Assembly: GCA_005789975.1 (NCBI GenBank)
Contig: SXWC01000170.1
Span: 1-53,893, forward strand
Reading direction: 5' to 3'
Length of the DNA: 53,893 nt
Source of the DNA: Planctomycetaceae bacterium
GTDB lineage: Bacteria; Planctomycetota; Planctomycetia; Pirellulales; UBA1268
Shown: piece after piece, positions 25,951 to 34,203 of the stretch
Position numbering within the stretch: position 1 is the first letter of the stretch
Layout: each line of letters starts with the position of its first letter
The notes under the pieces: generated by a model
The model's database searches: none
Told to the model about the DNA's origin: nothing
Seen by the model: the letters and a program-made list of their open reading frames with translations, nothing else
Translations under genes and position numbers: made by a program

Positions 25951-27486
25951 ATGACGAAGCGGCTCTGGATCGAAACCGTCGGCTGCCAGATGAACGTGCT
26001 CGACAGTGAGCTCGTGGTGGCCGCGCTGCGCCGCCAGGGGTGGGAGATGGCGCGGGCGAGCGGTGAGGCCGACGCCGTCTTCTACAACACCTGCAGCGTC
26101 CGCCAGCACGCCGAAGACAAGATCTACTCCGCGCTCGGCCGCATCCGTTTCGAGAAGGAGAAGCGGCCCGAACTCGTCGTGGGCGTGCTCGGCTGCATGG
26201 CCCAGAAGGATCAGGAACTGATCCGCAAGCGGGCGCCCTGGGTCGATCTCGTCGTGGGGCCGGGGCAGTTGCACCAGGTGCCCGCCCTCGTCGAGGGCGT
26301 GCTGGCCGGCGGCGGCCCGCGGTTGGAGGTGAGCCTCGACCGCAAGGGGGCCAGCCGCGACGCGATCGCACGGAGCTTCGAGAGCTACGATCCCGATCGC
26401 GACCCCGCGATGCGGCCGACACCGTTTCAGGCCTTCATCCGCACGCAGACCGGCTGCGACAAGTTCTGCGCGTTCTGCGTGGTGCCGCATGTGCGCGGCC
26501 CCGAGCAGGCACGGGCCCCCGACACGATCGTGGCCGAGGCTCGCAAGCTCGTGGCCGAGGGCTGCCGCGAGATCACGCTCATCGGCCAGACGGTCAACAG
26601 CTACAAGTGGTCCGACGGTGGCCGCACCACCAGGCTTGCCGACCTGCTCGCCCTGCTCGACGCGGTCGCCGGCCTCGACCGCATCAAGTTTGTCACCAAC
26701 TATCCGCGTGACATGACCGACGACCTGATCGCCGCCGTCCGCGACCTCCCCAAGGTCTGCCACTATCTCCACGTGCCCGCGCAGCATGGCTCCGATGCCG
26801 TGCTCGGCCGCATGAAGCGCGGCTACACGATCGGAGAATACATGGAGATGCTCGGTCGGATTCGCACGGCGCTCCCCGAGGCCGCCGTGACGAGCGACTT
26901 CATCGTCGGTTTCTGCGGTGAGACCGACGCGGAGTTTCAGACGTCGCTCGACCTGGTGAAGTCGGCCGATTTCAAGAACAGCTTCATCTTCAAATACAGC
27001 CCGCGGCCGGGCACCAAGGCCCATGAACGGCTGCCCGACGACGTGCCCGAGGACGTCAAGAAGGAACGCAACCGGCTGCTCCTCGACGCCCAGGAGGAGG
27101 TGAGCCTCGCGGGGAATCGCCGCTTCATCGGCACCCGGCAGGAGGTGCTCGTCGAGGGGCTCTCGACGCGCGACGAGCGGCGGGCGGTCGATCCGGGCCC
27201 CGACGGCATCGCCCAGCTCACGGGCCGCACGATGTGCGATCGGATCATCGTGTTCGACGCCCCGACGCGGCTCGTCGGGCGGCTCGTCGACATCGACGTC
27301 CTCGCGGCCGCGGCGTGGTCGCTTTCCGGCGTGGTGGCCGACGGGCTCGCCGATGCCCGGCCGCTCGATTCGCTGCGGCTCTCGGGCGAGTCCGCCGAAG
27401 CGATCGAACTCCACGACATCGCGTTGCCGGCGCCGCCCGCGAAGGTCCCGCCTCACGCTGCCCCTGCGGAAGCCCCACGGGTGTAA
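25951..27486 (+). CDS. miaB: tRNA-2-methylthio-N6-dimethylallyladenosine synthase
   Basis: Radical-SAM methylthiotransferase acting on i6A37 of tRNAs. The N-terminal UPF0004 domain carries three cluster cysteines (Cys12 in ETVGCQMN, Cys48 in YNTCSVR, Cys82 in GVLGCMAQ), the radical-SAM domain has C-x3-C-x2-C at 169-176 (GCDKFCAFC), and a TRAM domain follows. 511 residues is longer than most because of a ~50-residue Ala/Pro-rich tail. glnE begins 1 nt after its TAA. Probably leaderless. Confidence 0.95.
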   Translation: MTKRLWIETVGCQMNVLDSELVVAALRRQGWEMARASGEADAVFYNTCSVRQHAEDKIYSALGRIRFEKEKRPELVVGVLGCMAQKDQELIRKRAPWVDLVVGPGQLHQVPALVEGVLAGGGPRLEVSLDRKGASRDAIARSFESYDPDRDPAMRPTPFQAFIRTQTGCDKFCAFCVVPHVRGPEQARAPDTIVAEARKLVAEGCREITLIGQTVNSYKWSDGGRTTRLADLLALLDAVAGLDRIKFVTNYPRDMTDDLIAAVRDLPKVCHYLHVPAQHGSDAVLGRMKRGYTIGEYMEMLGRIRTALPEAAVTSDFIVGFCGETDAEFQTSLDLVKSADFKNSFIFKYSPRPGTKAHERLPDDVPEDVKKERNRLLLDAQEEVSLAGNRRFIGTRQEVLVEGLSTRDERRAVDPGPDGIAQLTGRTMCDRIIVFDAPTRLVGRLVDIDVLAAAAWSLSGVVADGLADARPLDSLRLSGESAEAIELHDIALPAPPAKVPPHAAPAEAPRV

Positions 27487-27487
27487 G

Positions 27488-30400
27488 GTGCCATCCTCCC
27501 CACGCAACAGGCCGCGGTCCGAGTCGGCCCGTGCGTCGGGAGGCTCGGCCCACGTCGCCCGCCTGCTCGCCGATCCGGGCCGGGCCGCCGACTGGGGCCG
27601 GGCGGCAGGCCTCGCCGACCCGGCGATCGCCCACCGGGCCCTCGTCGGGCTCGCCGCGGCCGGCGTGCCGGAAGACCTGCTCGAGGGGCTCGTCGGCAGG
27701 CTGACCGTGCTGCTTCCGCGGATTGCCGATCCGGACCGCGTGCTCGTGACGGTCGAGCGGTTCCTGGCCGCCGTGCGGAATCCGCTCGCCACAGCCGCGC
27801 TTTTCGAACGCGATCCGCGGGCGCTCGAGATCCTGCTCGGCATCTTCGAGGCCAGCCCCTACCTGGCCGAGATGGTGATCGCCGATCCCGAGGCCTGGGA
27901 GGCGGTCCGCGTCGGGCGGGGCCGGCCCGAGAGCCGCGAGACGCTCGCCGCCGCTCTCGCCGCGGAGCTGGGCACGCTCGACGAGCCCGAGGGCGTGATG
28001 CGGGCCCTGCGGCGGTTCAAGCGGCGGCAGACGCTCCGCATCGCCTACGGCGACATCGTCGAGAAGCAGCGGCTGGAGACGGTGGTCGCCCAGATCTCGC
28101 ACGTGGCCGACTGCATCGTGGACGCGGCGGTGAGGATGGCGCTGGCCCGGGTGACGCGACAACGGGGCGTGCCCCGCGGCCCCGACGGCAGCCCGGCGAC
28201 GATCGCGGCGATCGCGCTGGGCAAGCTCGGCGGCGGCGAGCTCAACTACTCCAGCGACATCGACCTTGTCTTCGTGCATTCGGCCGACGGCCGCGTTGAG
28301 GGCCTCAAGCCCTGCACCAATCAGGAGTTCTTCGACCGCGTGGTGCAGGAGACGGTGCGGCTGATCGGCGCGCCGACCGATCTGGGCGCGACCTACCGCG
28401 TCGATCTGCGGCTCCGGCCCCACGGCAGCACGGGGCGGGCGTCGATGCCGCTCGAGGCGATGCTCCAGTATTTCGATCAATCGGGGCGGACCTGGGAGCG
28501 TCAGGCCTGGATCAAGGCGCGGTGCGTCGGCGGGGACGGGATCCTCGGCGCGCGACTGCTCACCGAACTGGAGCCCTGGATCCATCGCCGCTGGCTGACA
28601 CGGGCCGACATCAGCGGCATCAAGGCGCTCAAGCGACGGATCGAACAGCGGGCGATCCGGGAGGGCTGCGACGCCTCCGACGTGAAGTGCGGCCACGGCG
28701 GCATCCGCGACATCGAATTCACGATCCAGTTTCTGCAGCTTCTCAGCGGCGGCGACACGCCGCGGGTGCGGACGGGCAACACGCTCGAGGCGATCCGCAG
28801 GCTCGCCGAGTCGGGCGGTCTCACCGATCAGGAGCGGGAGATCCTCGACCGCAACTACACCCTCCTGCGGACGGTGGAGCATCGGCTTCAGATCCTCTAC
28901 GACCGGCAGACGCACGCGCTGCCCAGGACCGCCGACGAGCTGGGACGGCTGGCGGCGCGGATGGGCTACGGCGGCGACGAAGCGGCCCGCGACCGGCTCC
29001 GCGGAGACCTGGCCGCGGCGACCGTGCTCAACCGGAAGATCCTCGACCACCTGCTGCACGATGCCTTTCCGAACGACGCCGTGCCGGAGCCCGAGGTCGA
29101 TCTGGTGCTCGATCCCGCCCCCTCCGCCGACTTCGTCCGCGAGGTGCTCGCTCGGCACAACTTCCGTGACGTGCCGGCGGCCCACCGGGCGATCCTCTCG
29201 CTCGGCGAGGAGAAGGTACGGTTTCTCTCGTCCCGCCGCTGCCGGCATTTCCTGGCCGCGATCGCGCCCCGGCTGCTCGCCGCGGTCGGCCACACCCCCG
29301 ATCCCGACGCGACGCTCGTGAATCTCGTGGCCGTCAGCGATTCGCTCGGCGGCAAGGGGGTGCTCTGGGAACTCTTCAGCTTCAACCCGCCGTCGCTCGA
29401 ACTGACGGTCCGGCTCTGCTCGTCGAGCCCCTTCCTCGCCAACCTCCTCGTCACGAATCCGGGAATGATCGACGAACTGCTCGACAGCCTGCTCATCGAA
29501 CGGCTGCCGACGGCCGAAGCCCTCGAGCAGAGCCTCGCGGAACTCTGCCGGGGTGCGGTCGATCCCGATCCGATCCTGCACGCCTTCAAGGCATCGCAGC
29601 AGCTGCGGGTGGGCGTGCGGGACATCCTCGGCCGGCAGGACGCCGACAAGACCACGGCCGCACTCACCGCCATCGCCGAGGCGTTGGTCAAGCAGGTGGT
29701 CGCGATCGAGCGCGCGAAGCTCGTCGAGCGGCTGGGGGAGCCGCTCGACGCCGACGGCAAGCCGGCCGACCTGGTCGTGCTCGCGATGGGGAAGTTCGGC
29801 GGTCGCGAGATGAACTACGCGAGCGACATCGACGTGATCTTTCTCTACGACCATGACGGCACGACGGCGCCTTTGCGACGCGGCCGCAAGTCGGGTGACG
29901 GCACGACCAACACGCACTTCTTCGGTGAACTGGCCCAGCGGACGATGCGGGTCTTCAACACCTTCGGTCCGCAGGGCCGGCTCTACGAAATGGATTCACG
30001 GTTGCGGCCCAGTGGCCGCAGCGGTCCGGCCGCGATCTCGCTGGCCGAGTTCGCCCGGTATTTCGCCGCCGCGGGCCCCGCGGCCGTCTGGGAGCGGCAG
30101 GCGCTCGTCAAGGCGCGGCCGATCGTGGCGGGCTCCGCGGCGGCCGACGAGCTGCGGAGCATCCTCGACACGGCCACCTACGGCCACCAATGGCAGGCGG
30201 ACGAGGTGGAGGCGATGCGGCGGATGCGGTATCGCATGGAGGAGGGGGCGAAGGCCTCGAATCTCAAGCGTGGCCCGGGCGGAGTCGTCGACATCGAGTT
30301 CGTCGCGCAGATGCTGCAGCTGGTGCACGGCGGCCGGGAACCCCGCGTGCGGACCACCGGCACCCTCCCGGCCCTCGTCGCCCTGCACGACGCGGGCCTG

Positions 30401-30658
30401 CTCGGCGACGAGCGGTTTGACTTCCTCGGAAGGGCATATCGCACCCTGCGGTCGATCGAAGGCCGGCTCCGGCTGCTCGACGCGGCGGCCCGTCACGATT
30501 TTCCCGCCTCACCCGACGAACAGCGGACACTCGCCCACCTCCTCGGCTACGACCGTCCCGACGCGCTCGTCCACGACGTCCAGGGCGTCACCGCCCGCAC
30601 CAGGGCCGAGTTCGAGCGGATCTTCAACGAGACCGAAGCCCGACTCGTGCGGGCCTGA
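27488..30658 (+). CDS. glnE: bifunctional glutamine synthetase adenylyltransferase/deadenylase
   Basis: Adds and removes AMP on glutamine synthetase in nitrogen control. 1056 residues, near the family size. Two nucleotidyltransferase domains are present: GKLGGGELNYSSDIDLVF near residue 246 (deadenylation side) and GKFGGREMNYASDIDVIFLY near 768 (adenylylation side). Each is followed by a helical PII-uridylyltransferase-linked domain (GHGGIRDIEF, GPGGVVDIEF). The start is GTG 27488, 1 nt after the miaB stop, so translation is probably coupled. No glnA or glnB is in the window. Confidence 0.94.
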   Translation: MPSSPRNRPRSESARASGGSAHVARLLADPGRAADWGRAAGLADPAIAHRALVGLAAAGVPEDLLEGLVGRLTVLLPRIADPDRVLVTVERFLAAVRNPLATAALFERDPRALEILLGIFEASPYLAEMVIADPEAWEAVRVGRGRPESRETLAAALAAELGTLDEPEGVMRALRRFKRRQTLRIAYGDIVEKQRLETVVAQISHVADCIVDAAVRMALARVTRQRGVPRGPDGSPATIAAIALGKLGGGELNYSSDIDLVFVHSADGRVEGLKPCTNQEFFDRVVQETVRLIGAPTDLGATYRVDLRLRPHGSTGRASMPLEAMLQYFDQSGRTWERQAWIKARCVGGDGILGARLLTELEPWIHRRWLTRADISGIKALKRRIEQRAIREGCDASDVKCGHGGIRDIEFTIQFLQLLSGGDTPRVRTGNTLEAIRRLAESGGLTDQEREILDRNYTLLRTVEHRLQILYDRQTHALPRTADELGRLAARMGYGGDEAARDRLRGDLAAATVLNRKILDHLLHDAFPNDAVPEPEVDLVLDPAPSADFVREVLARHNFRDVPAAHRAILSLGEEKVRFLSSRRCRHFLAAIAPRLLAAVGHTPDPDATLVNLVAVSDSLGGKGVLWELFSFNPPSLELTVRLCSSSPFLANLLVTNPGMIDELLDSLLIERLPTAEALEQSLAELCRGAVDPDPILHAFKASQQLRVGVRDILGRQDADKTTAALTAIAEALVKQVVAIERAKLVERLGEPLDADGKPADLVVLAMGKFGGREMNYASDIDVIFLYDHDGTTAPLRRGRKSGDGTTNTHFFGELAQRTMRVFNTFGPQGRLYEMDSRLRPSGRSGPAAISLAEFARYFAAAGPAAVWERQALVKARPIVAGSAAADELRSILDTATYGHQWQADEVEAMRRMRYRMEEGAKASNLKRGPGGVVDIEFVAQMLQLVHGGREPRVRTTGTLPALVALHDAGLLGDERFDFLGRAYRTLRSIEGRLRLLDAAARHDFPASPDEQRTLAHLLGYDRPDALVHDVQGVTARTRAEFERIFNETEARLVRA

Positions 30659-30766
30659 GCGGCCCGGCTCCGCACATCCGGCCGACCTGCCCGCAACCCG
30701 ACACGACGGGGTCTGGTCACGACTCCCCCGACGGTCGTCGCCGGGGCCACTGAGCCGCCGACCGCA

Positions 30767-31411
30767 TCAACGACCGCGGCGCCTGGCCGCCCACATCTCC
30801 CAGGCGAGCGGGAGCACCGAGACGACCACGATGCCCACCACGACGAGTTCGAAGTTTTCCTTGACGACCGGAAAGTTGCCGAAGAAGTAGCCCGCCAGCG
30901 TGCAGATCAGCACCCATGCGAGGCCACCCACGACGTTGTAGAAGAGGAACTGCGGATAGTTCATTCTGCCGACCCCCGCCACGAACGGCGCGAACGTGCG
31001 GACGATCGGCACGAACCGGGCCAGAACGATCGTCTTGCCGCCGTGACGCTCGTAGAACCGCTGCGTGCGTTCGAGGTGTTCGTGTTTCAGAAACCACTTG
31101 TCGATGGTGAAGGCCCGCGGGCCGAGCCAACGGCCGATGGCATAGTTGACCGTGTCGCCCAGCACCGCGGCGATCGCGAGCAGCACGAGCAGGGCGACGA
31201 CATTGAGGTCGTCGGGGTAGAGCGCGGCCATGGCGCCGGCCGCGAAGAGGAGCGAATCGCCCGGGAGAAAGGGGGTGACCACCAGGCCCGTCTCGCAGAG
31301 GATGATCGCGAACAACAGGGCGTAGGTCCACGGGCCCCAGGTCTGCAAGACGCCATGCAGCACCTCGTCGAGCTTGAGGAAGATGTCGAGGATCGAGCCG
31401 GGGGAGTCCAT
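30767..31411 (-). CDS. DedA family membrane protein
   Basis: 214 residues with the VTT/DedA fold: an E...PFLPGDSLLFAAG re-entrant segment and the conserved RHGGKTIVLARFVPIVRTFAPFVAG motif, plus 4-5 membrane helices. Family members are proposed lipid scramblases or transporters of undecaprenyl phosphate and need the proton-motive force. It lies 64 nt beyond a second VTT protein on the same strand, itself overlapping the Blh gene, so it is the last gene of the rhodopsin cluster. Confidence 0.88.
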   Translation of the reverse strand: MDSPGSILDIFLKLDEVLHGVLQTWGPWTYALLFAIILCETGLVVTPFLPGDSLLFAAGAMAALYPDDLNVVALLVLLAIAAVLGDTVNYAIGRWLGPRAFTIDKWFLKHEHLERTQRFYERHGGKTIVLARFVPIVRTFAPFVAGVGRMNYPQFLFYNVVGGLAWVLICTLAGYFFGNFPVVKENFELVVVGIVVVSVLPLAWEMWAARRRGR

Positions 31412-31475
31412 GATCGAATGACCGTGCGTGGGTTGAGCGGAGCGGGATGCCGGGGCGTGGCGGCAGTGTAGCCGG

Positions 31476-32129
31476 TCAGGAGGCCGGGAACCCTTCCCCG
31501 CGCGGCCGGCGCACCGCGACCACCGTCGCGATCACCGCCGGAATGGCCAGCGACGCGACGGCAAACCATTGGAGTGAATCGGCCGCTTTCCCGACCGAGC
31601 CGGCCAGGCTCCACGCGAAGGCGATGGCGAGGTTGGCCATGCCGGCGGCCGCCAGGAACGTCCGACAGCTCATGCCGGCGGCGCCCGCCATGACCGCGGC
31701 GGCCTCGGCGAGGATCGGCAGGGGCCGCGTGACCACGACGAGCAGCGGACCGATTCTTCGCTGACGGCGGTCGAGGGAAGCCCGCGCGGAGGCTTCGAGC
31801 GTGTCGAGGCTTCGCCCGCCGGCGGTCCGGCCGAGCCACCATCCCGCCAGCGATCCGAGCGTCATGCCGGCCCACGCGCAGAGCGTGCCCGCCACCGGAC
31901 CGAGGCTCGCGCCGCCGAGCGTGGCCACGAGACTCGACGGCACCGGCAGGAGGATGTCGGCGGCGAGCACTCCCACGTCCGCGGCGGCGAGGATCGCGGC
32001 CGGCGGCGGCGGATCGAGCCAGGCGGCGATGGCGTGGTCGAGCCGCGTTCCGCAGAGCAGCCAGGGCACCAGTGGCACGGCGATCGCCGCGGCCGTCAGG
32101 CTGACCAGGAGGCGGATCGGCGAGGGCAT
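31476..32129 (-). CDS. VTT (SNARE-associated/DedA-like) domain membrane protein
   Basis: 217 residues. A signal-like first helix, then LPVPSSLVATLGGASLGPVAGTLCAWAGMTLGS, a re-entrant VTT core, and a conserved RPLPILAEAAAVMAGAAGMS stretch matching the second half of the fold (RP...E..AG..gM). It belongs to the same superfamily as the next gene but is clearly diverged. Its ATG at 32129 lies 34 nt inside the 3' end of the Blh gene, so translation is likely coupled. Function is unknown; a lipid- or isoprenoid-handling role would fit the neighbours. Confidence 0.75.
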   Translation of the reverse strand: MPSPIRLLVSLTAAAIAVPLVPWLLCGTRLDHAIAAWLDPPPPAAILAAADVGVLAADILLPVPSSLVATLGGASLGPVAGTLCAWAGMTLGSLAGWWLGRTAGGRSLDTLEASARASLDRRQRRIGPLLVVVTRPLPILAEAAAVMAGAAGMSCRTFLAAAGMANLAIAFAWSLAGSVGKAADSLQWFAVASLAIPAVIATVVAVRRPRGEGFPAS

Positions 32130-33136
32130 GAGGCCGCAGGAACCGGGTGGGGTTGGCCCAGGAGATCGCCGAGAAGTTCGTGCGCGGGCGTCACCACAAG
32201 ATAGGCCCCGATCGAGAGGATCGCCAGATCGCGGGGGGAATGCGTGCCGGAACAAAACCACCATGCCAGACCGATCGCGAGCCAGGTGGGAAACAGCAGC
32301 GGCAGGGCCGCCACGTGGATCCGCACGATCGCCCGGGCGAGGGCCGGCCATGTTTCCGGCCGCGTCCCCGTGAGGGCCTCCGCCAGCGGCTCCATCTGCC
32401 GCCACGAATGCCAGACGAGAAACGACGTGCCGACTGAAAAGAGCGGATCGGTGGCATACCCCACCGCGGCGGTCACGGTCAGTTCGACGAGCAGCTGGCC
32501 GACGCGCCGCCGGTCGCCCCGGAGCATCGCCATTTCAACGGCCGCACAGGCCAGGGCGAGGGCCACGAGTGCGATGCCGAGCGTCTGAACCGCCGCCACG
32601 GGGAGCGGGTGGACGGCAAGGTCATGGCCCGTCAGCCTGAGGAGATCGGAGGCGACGCCGGCAGACGCGGCGGGCCATGCGGCGAGGGGAACACCGAGCG
32701 TGATTCCACCGCGGGCCACCGCGGCGCAGGCGGCCATTCGCCCGCTGTCGTCCACGGACGACTGCTGCGAGCGGGCGTGAGCCCGGCCGAAGTGCCAGAC
32801 GCTGAGCAGCACGAATGCCGTGATCATGGCCAGCGGTGCCATCGCATAGCCGGCGATCACGGCGGCCATGATGGCCGCATAGGCGAGCCAGACGCGGCCC
32901 AGCGTGCCTGCCGGGCAGAGCCGTCGCGACATCGCGAGGTCGGCGGCGCCATGGGGCAGCCCCACGAACACCAGCGAGCAGAGCCACGGCAGCGGCGCCA
33001 GCCAGGCCGACCATTGCGATCCGGCCACCACCGCGGCGACTGCCGGCGCCACGAGACAGGCGAGTGGCAGGCGGCGGAATACGAGCGTGCCGAAGCCGTC
33101 CGCGGCGGAGGGCGTTGCCCGCACCATCGTTGCCAT
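32096..33136 (-). CDS. blh: Brp/Blh family beta-carotene 15,15'-dioxygenase
   Basis: Cleaves beta-carotene into two retinals, the chromophore of the rhodopsin encoded 75 nt upstream. 346 residues, multi-helical membrane protein. Family histidines: His62 (GLPHGAADL), His115 (SVWHFGRAH), His243 (FLVWHSWRQM) and His319 (TPAHELLGD). In characterised Blh the third motif is H-x3-H, with both histidines as iron ligands; here the second is Gln247. Other family traits are present. Beta-carotene synthesis genes are not in the window. The 3' end overlaps the VTT gene by 34 nt. Confidence 0.85.
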   Translation of the reverse strand: MATMVRATPSAADGFGTLVFRRLPLACLVAPAVAAVVAGSQWSAWLAPLPWLCSLVFVGLPHGAADLAMSRRLCPAGTLGRVWLAYAAIMAAVIAGYAMAPLAMITAFVLLSVWHFGRAHARSQQSSVDDSGRMAACAAVARGGITLGVPLAAWPAASAGVASDLLRLTGHDLAVHPLPVAAVQTLGIALVALALACAAVEMAMLRGDRRRVGQLLVELTVTAAVGYATDPLFSVGTSFLVWHSWRQMEPLAEALTGTRPETWPALARAIVRIHVAALPLLFPTWLAIGLAWWFCSGTHSPRDLAILSIGAYLVVTPAHELLGDLLGQPHPVPAASCPRRSASWSA

Positions 33137-33211
33137 CGACTCATCTCCCGCCGCACGCCGGCTGTCCGCCGCGGTCGCGGCGGACAGCCGGTTGGGTGCG
33201 GGCCGTGGACG

Positions 33212-33973
33212 TCAGCGGCCGTGGCGTGCCGTCGATTCGGACGTGTGGCTCAGGGCCTTGATGCCGTGGTAGGCGACCAGGCCGAAGCCCACCTTGTTGA
33301 TCACGTCGGCGACGTTGTAGACGATCTCACGGAGTTCGCCGTAGCCCGAGCGGGCCATCAGGAAGCCGATGGGATAGATCGCCCAGCCGATGAGCACGAA
33401 CAGCCGCATGGTCTCGAGCGCCCTCGCCAGCGGCGCCGGCGCCGAGCTGATCGCCTGACCGAGTTGCAGGTAGAGCACGCCGACGATCAGCAGCTCGAAG
33501 CCGCACGAAATCATGAAGAACGTCCACCAACGCTGCGAATCGACGGGAGACGTCTCGGCGATGAAGGCCGTGACGATCATCGCCACGTCGAGGATCACGA
33601 GCTGCCAGAAAAACTTGGCGCCACGATCGCCCATCCGCAGCAGCAGCGGAAACTTCACGAGCAGGAGCGGCGTGGTGAACAGCCAGTCGATGTACCGCAG
33701 CGCCGTGGGAAACTGGCCTCCCGCCTGATAGACGCCCGTCATCTTGTAGTAATGGAAGCAGGCGATCGCACAGACCAGCCCCGCCACCACCATCGAACTG
33801 CGGTAGGCCGGATCGACGTCGTTGCGCAACAGGAAGAAATAGAGCGCCCCGGCCCCCATCGCCACGGTGCCGGCGAAGAACAGATAGAGGGTGATCGACT
33901 GCAGCAGCGGGTTGGCCGCGTAATCCATCGACAGGGCGGATGGATCGGCCACCACGGCCAGAAGGGCGTTCAT
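33212..33973 (-). CDS. proton-pump-type microbial rhodopsin with DTK motif
   Basis: 253 residues, seven helices. The retinal Schiff-base lysine is Lys227 (ADVINKVGFG) with Asp223 as second counterion. Helix C reads RYIDWLFTTPLLLVKF: acceptor Asp96, Thr100 and, at the proton-donor position, Lys107 instead of Glu or Asp. His74 matches the histidine that pairs with the acceptor in proteorhodopsin. Leu104 sits at the spectral-tuning site and predicts green absorption. Lys at the donor site is known from the Exiguobacterium sibiricum pump. The start is ATG 33973, with GGAGG 5 nt before it. Most likely an outward light-driven proton pump. Confidence 0.93.
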   Translation of the reverse strand: MNALLAVVADPSALSMDYAANPLLQSITLYLFFAGTVAMGAGALYFFLLRNDVDPAYRSSMVVAGLVCAIACFHYYKMTGVYQAGGQFPTALRYIDWLFTTPLLLVKFPLLLRMGDRGAKFFWQLVILDVAMIVTAFIAETSPVDSQRWWTFFMISCGFELLIVGVLYLQLGQAISSAPAPLARALETMRLFVLIGWAIYPIGFLMARSGYGELREIVYNVADVINKVGFGLVAYHGIKALSHTSESTARHGR

Positions 33974-34072
33974 GAAAACCTCCGGAGTTGGGCCGCACGT
34001 GCCACGCCTTCGCGGGACGCGTGCAGCGGTTGTGCGGCGGGAAAACCCGCGGCTCACGATCGATCAGACCAC

Positions 34073-34091
34073 GAGTTCTCCGCGAGAACTC
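34073..34091. promoter_or_regulatory. perfect inverted repeat upstream of the rhodopsin gene
   Basis: GAGTTCTC-cgc-GAGAACTC, 8-bp arms and a 3-bp spacer, about 100 bp before the rhodopsin ATG in the 230-bp gap after the transglutaminase gene. Its size and symmetry fit an operator for a dimeric regulator. A second small hairpin (GCGGG-aaaa-CCCGC, 34037-34050) lies between it and the start. No regulator gene is adjacent. Confidence 0.45.
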
Positions 34092-34203
34092 TAGAGGCCG
34101 CACCCGTGGACGGAAAACTGCGGCGACACCGCGGTCCAGGAATGCTCCCCCCGTAGGCGGATGAGGCTACCTCTGGCCGCGTGACGGCGTCAACTGCCGA
34201 GCG

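Noticed and set aside
25543..29917. Very long open frames on the minus strand (766 and 890 codons) across miaB and glnE
   Set aside because: They are antisense to two firmly identified genes and show Arg/Gly/Ala/Pro/Asp-rich composition typical of shadow frames in 70% GC DNA. No motif is recognisable.
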